Positions 1-8,915 of a DNA stretch of 13,695 nucleotides are shown piece after piece (within the stretch, counting starts at the first letter, position 1; each line of letters begins with the position of its first letter). Below the pieces are notes generated by a model. That model saw nothing but the letters and a program-made list of their open reading frames with translations. It did no database searches and was not told where the DNA came from. The position numbers and the translations under genes were made by a program. Origin of the DNA: Terfezia claveryi (Eukaryota > Ascomycota > Pezizomycetes > Pezizales > Pezizaceae); assembly GCA_015179025.1 (NCBI GenBank), contig WHUX01000693.1, positions 1 through 13,695 of the forward strand. The letters run 5' to 3'.

Positions 1-320
1 TTGGTTGAAGGTTGTAGAAATTCTTGTTGAGGTCGTACTGAACGCTCACTATAACGCCTGGGAGAGGTTGAATGATTTCAACTTCTCCATTGTCTCTTTG
101 CCGTCAATACGGTTTGCAGGAAGTTGAATCAACAATCCCACGGCGGCTTTTTGGGATTGAGCCACTGTGAGCAGAGGTATTAGGTATTAGCACATGATAA
201 TCTAGGTTAATATCCCCGACAGAATGTTTCAGATGAAACATTGGGGCTGACTGGTGTATGAGTAGCCGGCGCTGAGATAACTGGAAATTGATTGCCTCAT
301 CAGTATCCGGGTGTGATTTT
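1..320 (-). pseudogene. Unrecognised minus-strand coding remnant at left edge
   Basis: Read on the minus strand, three consecutive open stretches look protein-like but lie in different frames. Positions about 311-175 give a stretch containing APMFHLKHSVGDINLDY. Positions about 174-95 give one containing QKAAVGLLIQLPANRIDGK. Positions about 95-1 give one containing VEIIQPLPGVIVSVQYDLN, which runs off the edge. The first pair joins in frame if one copy of the 7-base tandem duplication at 175-188 is removed. The second pair joins if the three-base A run (minus strand) near 95 had one more base. An alternative for the first join is a 3' splice site: the minus strand near 190-165 has a CTAAT branch-like sequence followed by CACAG. 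No family is recognised, and each stretch alone is too short to be significant, so this may be chance. Confidence 0.3.
175..188. repeat. 7-base tandem duplication (AGGTATT)2
   Basis: AGGTATT occurs twice head to tail. It sits exactly where the reading frame of the left-edge coding remnant changes, and deleting one copy would join the two frames. Confidence 0.9.
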
Positions 321-2902
321 TATTTTTTTTTTTTTTTTTTTTTCGTATTCTTATTTTTTCGTCTAGGACTCTTACTCTTCCTATGCTAGAACACCCCTTC
401 TTGAGGTCTTTATTGGCACCATCGGGGCCTCGACAAATATCGTAAGCTTCCACTGGGTGACGGGGGGCTTTCAGGGGCTTGTTTCAGGCCGATGGAAGTT
501 TGAGGTCTTGTGGTTAGCTTCCAGTATTTTGAGTTCTGCCGCACACGTGCTACACTGGACTGAGTCAGCGAGGCGGTTTGGTTTTCTGGGGGAGGGGCAT
601 TCTGTGTGGTAGAGTGAGGTGGAGCTGTCAGACAGGACTTCGGAATCGCAGTGACCTTCGCGATTGAATTGCAAAAAAAAAAACTAACCCTGAGTTGATT
701 GATGAATAACAAGGAATTGATATATACTTTGTAGCAAGTACTCCTCAAATTCACACAGCGTTATAAATAAAGAACCCAACTCATCTTGGGCAACCTTGTA
801 TCCGTATTGTCCTTGGCCTTTTTTTTTTTGTTACCTGTTTAGCTGATATAAATGGGGCTCGAGATATGTGTAAAGACCATTAGTACTTCCAGATATGATC
901 CCTAGGTCTTATTGGCTTTCTGGGGATAGTTCTCTGTTCAGGAAAAAAAATTATTTCTACCAAAGATCCCGTCTAAATGTGCTCTTTTATTCGAGAGACA
1001 AATGCAAAAGGTATGCAACTCCAATTCCAATTCCAACCATCCTGCTAAGGCCCTCTATATCTAGATCTCCCTTTTTTATTTATTTATCAGGTTGATATAC
1101 GGAGGAGTATACATGATGGTTATTTCCTCTGGAGGAATTGTAATGATGACCATTGAATGGGGGTTTATTGTATGTATGTGTATCAAGAAATGGAACCGTA
1201 GCAAGTTCAGGGTAATGTTTGTTATTGATGCTCGTGCAAGCATGTATCTGAGACTTAATTTCTTCAGAGTTATTATCAGCCACGCCAACCTAGGGTAGCA
1301 TAGCGAGGATCAGATCAGGTGGGGGGTCCTGTTAGGGGGGGGCCTTCGCACTGCAAGAGCAGAGAAATAGAGAGAGAAATAGATCTCGAAATTCAAATAT
1401 ACAACGATGTGGGGAGGGTAGTCCAGGAAAATAGAAACGTTAACAAGTATGGTATGATTGCAAATGGGTTTGCATGATTACATTTAAGATGCCCTGATGA
1501 TTAATACTGGTACTTGTATCAATCAAGCTCTTACTCTCCTCGATTGGGTAGTTTTATATCTTCAGGTGATACATTTGAGGTGCTTTGTTGATGACATCAT
1601 GAGAACTAGCTTGAGTTACATTGTACCATGCTCCTCCCGTATATCTGAATTATACCATTAGACAATAGTCTGAGAGGAGAGAGGAGAGAAAGTGCATTGG
1701 CTGATTTAAAAAAAAAAAAAAAATTTGAGATAGATCTCTCATTTTCAACTTGACCATTGCAAGTTCTATGTTGGCATTTTGTTTCCAATGATATCCCCTC
1801 GTAAATCTCACATACTGACTGATCCGCATCCGCCTAATAATCCGTATATGCTTACAATACATCTCATATCCCACTTGCAGCTACATAGCTCTAGCTATGA
1901 GGATCGAGGAGTATATATATCAATTGGAGGGGGAAGAGGGGGTGTATCTGTAGTTTAGATTTGGATAAACCACGACACCCCCCCCCCCCCCTTCTTTGTA
2001 ACCTACCTCTCTAAAAAAAAAAAAAAAACTTCTAGTGATGAAGATCTAAATAATCACTGAATTGAAGAGAAGGATTGCTGAGTACATAGATATTGCAACT
2101 TTTAAATCCCTCGGTGTTGCTTAGAAAATAGGCGGATACTGCTTTACAGCATCGAGGGCTGACAATCAAAGGTTATATGCAAAAAGTTATTAGCAAAAAC
2201 CATACCTTAGCCTAAATTCCACCTTTTTTCCAACTAAAGATTCAACCATTCCATAACCACTTTACCCAATGCCTCTCGGCAGGCAACAACAACAACTCGG
2301 GTTTTCTGTACCAGAGGGTTAGCAGAACATGACTGCAGTATCCTCTCGGCTCTAGCTGAACGGACACAGATTGGACTCCTGAATTGATCTGGGGGATGAT
2401 GGAGGACAAGTAATAGCCTAGTTAATATGTGTTTAATATAGCTCTAGTTAGGTCAAGTACGTTTTATACTACATGCAGTAACATAGTGGGTATACTGCCC
2501 GCGAGCGGCCCAGAACATATGCATACTCGACGAGTAATATAATATAATCCCCCCCCCCCCGCCCTCTTCGCCCAATCTCTCCCTCCTAACCACCCTACAC
2601 ACATCTATGAACCATCCCGACTCCTTTCCCAAAACGCCACTCTCTCGATTAATATTCAGGGTTATATACTGTATAAAACATTTCCCCCAATCATTAAAAA
2701 AAAAAGAAAAAAAAAAGATCCCAAAAATAAGAAAATAATCAAAGAACATATACATATTTGAATCAATGTGTGGATATACATACTGCAGTATATAAATCCT
2801 ACCTAGGTAAAATCACAATCTAAAAACTTTTTCAATTCGCTCTCATTTCCTTTTTCCTTCCCTGGTTAGATCTCCAAATATAAGTTTCTTACTCTCACTA
2901 GT

Positions 2903-2910
2903 TCAGGGTA
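2903..2910 (+). promoter_or_regulatory. TCAGGGTA motif 3' of the GH17 gene
   Basis: An exact TCAGGGTA within the longer form GTTCAGGGTAACAA. It lies about 430 bases beyond the GH17 stop codon. Its core resembles binding sites of Reb1/telobox-type MYB factors, but a role here is inference from recurrence and position. Confidence 0.3.
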
Positions 2911-2991
2911 ACAATAATAATACACACGCAACACATATACGCTTAGCGAGCTTTCTTATACCACAACCCACCCACCCCTAACAAACAAAAT

Positions 2992-3019
2992 AAAACCAAA
3001 ACCAAAACCAAAACCAAAA
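2992..3019. repeat. Hexanucleotide tandem repeat (AAAACC)n
   Basis: About four and a half perfect copies of AAAACC in the 3' flank of the GH17 gene. It is a simple-sequence repeat with no coding frame around it. Confidence 0.9.
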
Positions 3020-3184
3020 TCCTCATGGATATAATCGGATATCAAGATACCAATATACTATACGTTCATGAATAAACGTTACTTACTATGCCTATATAAA
3101 CAAAACAACAACAAAAACCCACAAACACACAGGGGAATAAGTGAGCTACAAGAAGAATGAAGAATGCACATAACAGCCAACGCA

Positions 3185-3236
3185 AAAAAAAGAGGAACCA
3201 AAAAAAGAGGAACCAAAAAAAAAAAAAAAAAAAAAA
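3185..3236. repeat. 15-base tandem repeat running into A22
   Basis: Two copies of a 15-base unit (seven A, then GAGGAACC) at 3185-3199 and 3200-3214, followed by an uninterrupted run of 22 A. It lies about 100 bases past the GH17 stop codon, so it would be in the 3' untranslated region or just beyond it. Confidence 0.85.
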
Positions 3237-3336
3237 CGTTCAAGAAGAAAAGAAAGAAAGCAAGAAACGAAAATGCATACATCACTTGATAACCCCACTG
3301 CGCACCCATACACAACCACAACCCCCCCGCGCCCAT

Positions 3337-6024
3337 CTAATTACAACTCGGAATCACCACATTCGCCTTTAACTTCCTGTTCGCATCCAACAAGCCCCAC
3401 TTATCCTCCCACTCCTTCCCCGCCTCATTATACATCACCTTCCACGGCTCATCAAAGGCCGAGAACCAAAAGTACTCTGTTTCATCCTTGATTTTTTGAC
3501 AGACCCAGTCATTCAGAAACGTATTCAACTCGTCCACCCCCGCCACAGATCCCTGCAGTGTGCCCCCTTCCGTTGGCCATCCCACTTCCGAAATCATGCC
3601 GCGGATGCCCGCAGCCTTGGCTTTGGGAAGGTTGTTTGTGTCGTAAAAGGACATTGTCCAAGTAGTGGCGTTTACGGCGGCTACGCCGCCAAAGAAGGGG
3701 TGGATGTTTGCCATGAGGACATCGACGGAGGAGGCGAGGGACGAATCCCAGTTTTGAGCCGAGATCGGAGGTGCCAATGGGGAGGTTGATTCCCTTGGCA
3801 GTGAGATTCGTTTTGACTTCCCTTAGTACTGTACTTAATGCTGGCGCTGTCATGTCCTTTCGGAATAGGACCTCGTTCCCCACGACTACACCCTCGAACA
3901 TGCTCGCTGGGTACTTGTCGAGAATATCATACATGTGGACTAGCGAGCGTGCGTTTGTTGTGGCGTTGTAGTCGAGCCAGATGCCGAGCCAGATTTTCAT
4001 GTCGACGCCGGTGGTTTTAATCCCGTCGAGGACCATCTCTGCTTGGTTACAATCTGTGCCGTAGAGGCGGACGCGGGTGGTGAGTTGCGACATGATAGCG
4101 ACGTCGATATTGACCTGTGCTTGTGTCGGGGGATTATCGAGACATTCAGGATACTGGGAGTCAAGAGGGGTGTAGTCTATCCCATGGAAGACCTTATGCA
4201 GCGCGGGATTATCAAGATAGTCTTTCCATTTCCCAGTGTCCTTGGAGGAAGTAGGTGTTGTTGTTTTCCCCCCGTTAGAGTCTGTAGAATCGTTTGAGGA
4301 ATTGCTGTTGTCCGAGGAGCTTTTTGATGAGGATTTCTTTTTCGTGAGGATGACCCCCGCGGCGATGCCGCCAGCGATGGCGAATAGGAGGATGAGGACG
4401 ATAATTATTGCGATTGTGCGAGTTTTTTTTTTCGAGTGCTTTTGCGAGGCGAGCCAGTCAGATTCTTTCTCGACTATGCCTGCGGCGACTATATTACCAG
4501 CACTACCACCACCACCAACTTCGCGCGCATTCTCCCCCACTGGCGCAGTGGTGTTTATTCCACCAGATAATAACCCCCCAGTATCTGCTGCATCACCCCC
4601 ATGGCCACCCACCATCACAGCCCCAGCCGCACCCCCTAGAGCCCCCGCACCAACAAGCACCCCACTATTGTTGTTACTCTTTGCCCCCCTCAACCCCGCC
4701 AATATCCCATGAGCCCTACCGTGACCCCCTGGCGGCGGCGTAGCAAGCCCGTCATCAGGATCATTCTCATCCAACAGGTTTACGTCAATCTGTCCGTCCA
4801 TCCCCAGTGCCGTCGTGGAGCCGCCGCCGATGCCGGAGAAGCGTTTATACGGAGAATCGTCGGCGGGAATGAGGGCTATTCCTGCCCCAGCAGGGGCGGG
4901 GGGAAGAGACCGCCGGCGGGAGGTTTGGGAGTGGAGAGAAGAGTTTGAGGGGTGGGTAAGGTTGGAAGTGAGGTGTGGGGCGTTCGGGAGGGGAAGGCCA
5001 GCGAGGGTGGCGGCAGTATGGAGGGAGGTGGAGCTGCCTGAGTGGTGTCCTCCATGGAGAGGAGGTGGAGAGGAGGTGGGAGAGGGTGGGGGGAGGAGCC
5101 GGAGTAGTTGTTACCGTTATTATAGTATTGCTGCTGCTGCGGATGAGGATAGCCGCCCCCCTGGTTAAAGTACCCACCATTCTCCCCTTGTATATATTGC
5201 TGCTGCTGCGGCGGATGAGGATACTGCCCCCCAGCTCCACCACTCCCCTGTCCCTCCGGAGTCTTAGTTCGCCCAACCGGCGCCCCCGCCGTAGCAAATC
5301 CCCTCGCGGACGAAGTTGTCGACGGCGAATATCCCTCTCCCCCTGTTCCTGCCGTATACACTCCCCTATTCTGGCCCTGGCTATGGGGGGAATCATACTC
5401 CCCGTCTTCCATAAGGGGATCGTACTGATCCCTCATCGATGCAACGGACCGTCGATGTTCGCGTATCTGTGAGAATGCAGAATCTGGATGCGCGCCTGGA
5501 TAGAATGGCCTCGTTTGCTCCTCCACTGCTGTAGCTGCTCCACCTTCCACCCCCCTCGTCGTCGCATTATCCTGCAGTGGCATCATCCTATCCTTCTTTT
5601 TTGGCGATCTCGATCTCCCGCCGGTTTTCTGCCGTGATTGCTGAGCCCCTATCCCAATATCCCCCGCAAAATCCGCCTCTAAATCCCCACTCGGCACACT
5701 CGAATACACTCCCTCCCTACTATCCCTATCCCCACCAATCCCCCACTTTGACCCAACTGGAACCCTACTGACCTGCCCTTGTACTGGCCGCCTCGAACTA
5801 TGCCCCTGCACCAACGACTGGTTCTGTCCTCCGTGATGCACTTGCAGCGGCTCCGTTACCTCCGGGGGCGGCGGGCTCGGCGATGAATTGCGATTGGGTC
5901 TCTCGTGGATTATGGAGCGGTGGACGCTGAGTCCTCGGTTTGGAGGCGGAGGTGGGTAGCTGTAATGACCGTCGTCCGCGGTGGGAGAGGATGGAAAGTG
6001 TTGCTGGGAGAGAGGGTTGGACAT
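3337..6024 (-). CDS. btgC: Membrane-anchored GH17 glucan endo-1,3-beta-glucosidase (BtgC type), frame broken
   Basis: Retaining glycoside hydrolase of family 17, expected to cut beta-1,3-glucan at the cell wall; architecture of fungal BtgC, a type II membrane protein. The start is the Met at 6024-6022 (MSNPLSQQH); the open frame extends to 6129 but those residues look untranslated. Order: a long Pro/Gln/Gly-rich disordered cytosolic region (about 6024-4430) including SPYKRFS near 4845; one membrane helix at 4414-4346 flanked by KKK on both sides; a Ser/Asn/Thr stalk; the GH17 domain (about 4201-3340) with RLYGTDC, VGNEVLFR (acid/base Glu at 3874-3872), SEVGWPT (nucleophile Glu at 3588-3586) and FWFSAFDEPW. 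The frame changes twice. Between 5110 and 4880 either a 77-base GT-AG intron (5114-5038) or a lost base in the G6 run at 5088-5093 explains it. At 3752-3755 one surplus base in an A4 run (minus strand) breaks the catalytic domain between the two catalytic Glu, with no room for an intron. The intact product would be about 870-895 residues, longer than the usual 600-700 because of the N-terminus. Confidence 0.88.
5126..5223. repeat. CTG-rich direct repeat inside GH17 N-terminus
   Basis: Two near-identical copies of about 26-29 bases, at 5126-5151 and 5195-5223, each a run of CTG/GCT triplets followed by GGATGAGGATA. The second copy has an extra GCG triplet. On the coding (minus) strand each encodes a YPHP-(P)-QQQQY module in the disordered cytosolic tail. 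Triplet-unit variation keeps the frame. Confidence 0.85.
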
Positions 6025-6577
6025 TTGACGGGTATGTAAGATGTAAGTACTTAATCTAGGGTAGGGTACCAACGTCAACCTGGAATTCTGTATGGGTATT
6101 TGGCTGGTGGGGGGGCAGGGAGGAGACAAAGATCGTTAGGTACAAGCTGACCGGGTTAAGCGCAGGCACCGCACCGCAGAAGTGATGAGGTGTGTGTGAG
6201 GCGGCGAAACTCGAAATGAGTATGACTGAGGGTTTTCGGTACACAAACAGACAGAGAAATGACAATCCGTAATTTGCGATGCAAACACTGGTCACACACA
6301 CCAACCCTCTGCACCCCGGGACTGGGTACCACGACAGGGCCCCCAGTTTGGGATTTGGGATTCTGCGGCTTTACTCGTATTGGTGTGATTCTCCCGGTGG
6401 AACCCTGGCAATCCCTCCTGGTAGGGCACAGCGTATGTAGGACGGGCTGTACGTAGATGGGTGTGTCGCGAGGCTGTAGACGGCCCCGCCAAATCGATTC
6501 AGCAGGCGCGAGGGCAAAAGGTAAAACAGCCTGTGGAACGGTGGCCGGCTTGCTTCGATTGAAAGGGTTGCGAGAGG

Positions 6578-6593
6578 CCAATTGAGGATTGGG
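6578..6593. promoter_or_regulatory. Paired inverted CCAAT element, copy 1
   Basis: CCAATT-GAGG-ATTGGG: two CCAAT pentamers in opposite orientation with a four-base spacer, about 555 bases upstream of the GH17 start. The flanks extend the symmetry (GAGGCC on the left, GGCCTC on the right). CCAAT pentamers are the binding sequence of the HAP/CCAAT-binding complex of fungi; use here is inferred. Confidence 0.45.
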
Positions 6594-6778
6594 CCTCTAA
6601 TCGAGATATCCCTCGATATCCCATATAATCGCCCCGCCCCGAACCCGCAAACGTCAATCTGAATCCCAATCCCAATTCCCAGTATAGCTAGGTCAGGGTA
6701 TCGGGCAATCTCATAATCTCGGGGCTTGGGCTATGGGGGACCTTACGCGTGTCAGCCCGTCAGTATCCTGCCGCACGA

Positions 6779-6794
6779 CCAATTAACCATTGGG
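6779..6794. promoter_or_regulatory. Paired inverted CCAAT element, copy 2
   Basis: CCAATT-AACC-ATTGGG, with the same arms and the same four-base spacing as the copy 201 bases away but a different spacer and different flanks. That argues against a simple recent duplication and for a constrained arrangement. Confidence 0.45.
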
Positions 6795-7479
6795 CGTGAG
6801 TCGCGGGAAATTACATACGTAGAGTAAGTACCGTACTGGTATAAGCTGTTGGAAACTCAAGCTCAGGCAAGAAGTAAAAAAAAATAAAAATAAAAATAAA
6901 AAAAGTGTCCTGGGCCTGGAAAGCGAAGCTCGAAATGGGATGTCTTATAAATAGTAAACAAACAAGGTCAAGCAGAGGCTTATACACGTAAGCAACCTAC
7001 ATCTGAACATACAATATGTAAGCAACCTTCAGACGACAAGCAGGACAAGCAGATGGCCATGTTTCCCGTATTGTACTGTACATGTAGGTACCCTACTTGA
7101 TGTGGTGTGAAGATTCCTATTGGTGCTACTGGTGACATGTTTCCAGCATTCTCTAGTTACTATGGCACCTGTCCGTCCAGCAGCTGTCCTCCCGTTTGAT
7201 GCGGCTCTGTGAGATTGCCTGCCATGCACGACGGGTACGGTACATCCACACCAGAATCACGTCATCTTTGATATGTAGGTAGATACTATACAAGTACAGA
7301 GGGTGACGAGGGGTGATGCACGTGCTACCAATCCTGTTAGTTGTATATACTTAATATATTTATATATGGTGAGGGTTGCATTAGATCGATCCCAGGAACC
7401 GGGCATTATGCAAAAATCCGAATACCGGAATTTAATATATTCCCATGTTTATGTTAAAGGTCACCCAGGGGGTTTTAAC

Positions 7480-7510
7480 TTGAGCTCAATTTGAGCTTGA
7501 GATTTGAGCT
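7480..7510. repeat. TTGAGCT repeat cluster
   Basis: A perfect ten-base palindrome TTGAGCTCAA at 7480-7489 followed by two further TTGAGCT copies at 7491-7497 and 7504-7510. It is located between genes; a binding-site cluster is possible but nothing else supports it. Confidence 0.5.
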
Positions 7511-8118
7511 ACTTTTATCTTTGGAGATAACTATGTATTCTTTTGCAGGGAAATAAATGGATGCTGCAAAACTAATCATGCAAATGTGCTTGGGAGAATG
7601 CGAAATGTATTTATTGGTAGGCCATAGAGGATGAAACTACCAATCATCTGCCGTTACTAAGGAGTGCTATATGTATCGAGTTCAGCTGCGACATATAGTC
7701 ACTGTAGCAGTTTGGTTCTGGCGAAGAATTGGAAGCCAGGTTCAGGGTAACCGATTTGTTACCAGGACGAGATCTAACACCGTACTGCGCATAATTTTCG
7801 CCAGTCGAAACTAGTTTACGTACGTACGCAAGTATAAAGAAATATTCTCTGTCTGTACAAACATTCTCGCTCCCATCAGAATCAATTCGTCTCACTCAAT
7901 TACGGGTATAATTAATTAACTGATTGATTATTACCCTTCATATAAAATTGGGCTTCTAGATCTATATAGACGCAAGCTCGCACCGACTCCCTAAGCATAA
8001 TTAAGCAAAGACAACGCCCCCATGGCTAGATATGGAGGAAGATTTAATTAATGCAGTATTTCATGCGTCCCATTGTGCATGTTAAGTAGCCGTAACTTGC
8101 CCTACCGGTGCTACACAT

Positions 8119-8587
8119 ATGTATATACCCCCCTCCGAGTACCAGAACGGAACAACCCCAGTCTTCGAAAACAGTATAAGGACCGGTATACAGCTACGTA
8201 TGCTTGCACCAGTGGTAGTGTTTGGGGCTACAAGCAACCAGCCTCAAGTATGTGTCGATGCTTATACAGACGTCTAAACTAGTAGATCACAGAGTTGAGA
8301 GTATGCTGGCTCTTTTTAAATAGTTACTCCAGGAATCTTTGGTGTGCTTTGAGGGTGCCCCAGTCGGTGATGATGGTGATAAATATTTGTGGGATAATAC
8401 AGCGTCTGTTACAGAGAAAAACAGACTTCTACTGATTGGCATGGAAAATAGGTTATACGCAGTAACAAGTACAGACTGCAGCCAAAGTCCGAATTTATTG
8501 GTGGATTGGGTATCATTAGAAACAACCAGATCGCAACCCACATCAGGCTACCAGACTGGCAGAACGTGCAAATGGGTCTACCAATAA
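8119..8587 (+). CDS. Hypothetical two-exon gene or lost N-terminus of the GTPase gene
   Basis: Exon 1 is 8119-8247 (43 codons from an ATG, beginning MYIPPSEYQNGTTPVFENS and ending GATSNQPQ). It ends exactly at a GTATGT donor at 8248. The intron would end at TAG (8323) or CAG (8332), giving 76 or 85 bases. Both acceptors are in phase with exon 2, which reads ESLVCFEGAPVGDDGDKYL and ends at TAA, 8585-8587. A perfect CTRAY branch point is not visible (CTAAAC near 8275 is the closest). The product is 127-130 residues, mixed polar, without a signal peptide, membrane helix or known family. After the TAA the same frame continues open to TAG at 8759 and includes an in-frame PQI triplet repeat. The piece may therefore be the 5' part of the IRG-like gene downstream, interrupted by nonsense changes. 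A minus-strand frame overlaps part of exon 2 but lacks splice logic. Confidence 0.4.
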
Positions 8588-8644
8588 GGAGTACAGCAGG
8601 AGTTGCAGTTGCAGCAGTCACTACCTAATTATACTGCTGATATT

Positions 8645-8671
8645 CCTCAAATCCCTCAAATCCCTCAGATC
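8645..8671 (+). repeat. 9-base tandem repeat encoding (Pro-Gln-Ile)3
   Basis: CCTCAAATC, CCTCAAATC, CCTCAGATC in tandem. In the frame that continues from exon 2 of the upstream candidate gene this reads Pro-Gln-Ile three times. The only difference between copies (CAA to CAG) is synonymous, which mildly supports that frame being coding. Confidence 0.7.
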
Positions 8672-8915
8672 CCTCCAGGCTCATCAAACCACATGAACCT
8701 CCTCTTAATATTTGCTCGCTTGCTGTTTCTTCTGGCAAAAAGTGCAAAAAGCTTCCAGTAGGCACTGGCGAATCCGTTCTCCAGATATAGCTGTTGCCTA
8801 TTTACCGCCCCACATTCATCACTCAATTTCGCCCTAGAAGCATACATGTTCTTCAAAGCTGTAGGGAAGGTATTACCCCAGTCTTCTTTTGAGCAAGTCC
8901 GTACGGTGTTTGTAG

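Larger units (their letters stand above)
321..3336. other. Gene-poor, low-complexity spacer
   Basis: No convincing gene is visible on either strand. Reading frames are short and mostly low-complexity. Homopolymers are frequent: T21 at 323-343, A11 at 673-683, A16 at 1708-1723, C14 at 1978-1991, A16 at 2013-2028, C12 at 2549-2560 and A22 at 3215-3236. On the minus strand between about 670 and 370, three overlapping frames contain protein-like pieces (for example a CSTC motif near 545), but no continuous frame or family emerges. The last several hundred bases are the 3' flank of the GH17 gene. TCAGGGTA-type motifs occur at 685, 1207, 2656 and 2903. Confidence 0.6.
6025..8118. other. Intergenic and promoter region of the GH17 gene
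   Basis: No gene can be supported here. The longest frame (minus, 6581-6156) has no recognisable domain and an amino-acid make-up typical of chance translation. The first few hundred bases are pyrimidine-rich on the minus strand, as expected for a fungal promoter and 5' untranslated region of the GH17 gene. Notable items are the two paired-CCAAT elements (6578 and 6779), a near-duplicate of GATATCCC at 6604 and 6614, TCAGGGTA at 6693 and 7742, the palindrome CGTACGTACG at 7819-7828, and the TTGAGCT cluster at 7480. A minus-strand frame at 7895-7644 lacks an ATG at its 5' end and is not called. Confidence 0.55.

Noticed and set aside
3157..3372. Lys-rich plus-strand open frame
   Set aside because: It is a translation of the A-rich tandem repeat and the A22 run, without any other sequence support.
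4236..4712. 158-codon plus-strand open frame over the GH17 membrane-anchor region
   Set aside because: Antisense shadow of the Gly/Ala-rich linker and membrane segment of the GH17 protein.
6156..6581. 141-codon minus-strand open frame upstream of the GH17 gene
   Set aside because: No domain, irregular composition, overlaps promoter-like sequence including a CCAAT element, and runs into the 5' flank of the GH17 gene in another frame.
8073..8282. 69-codon plus-strand open frame upstream of the GTPase gene
   Set aside because: It lies in a different frame from the candidate exon at 8119-8247, which has an ATG, a donor site at its exact end and a phase match with exon 2; this frame has none of these.
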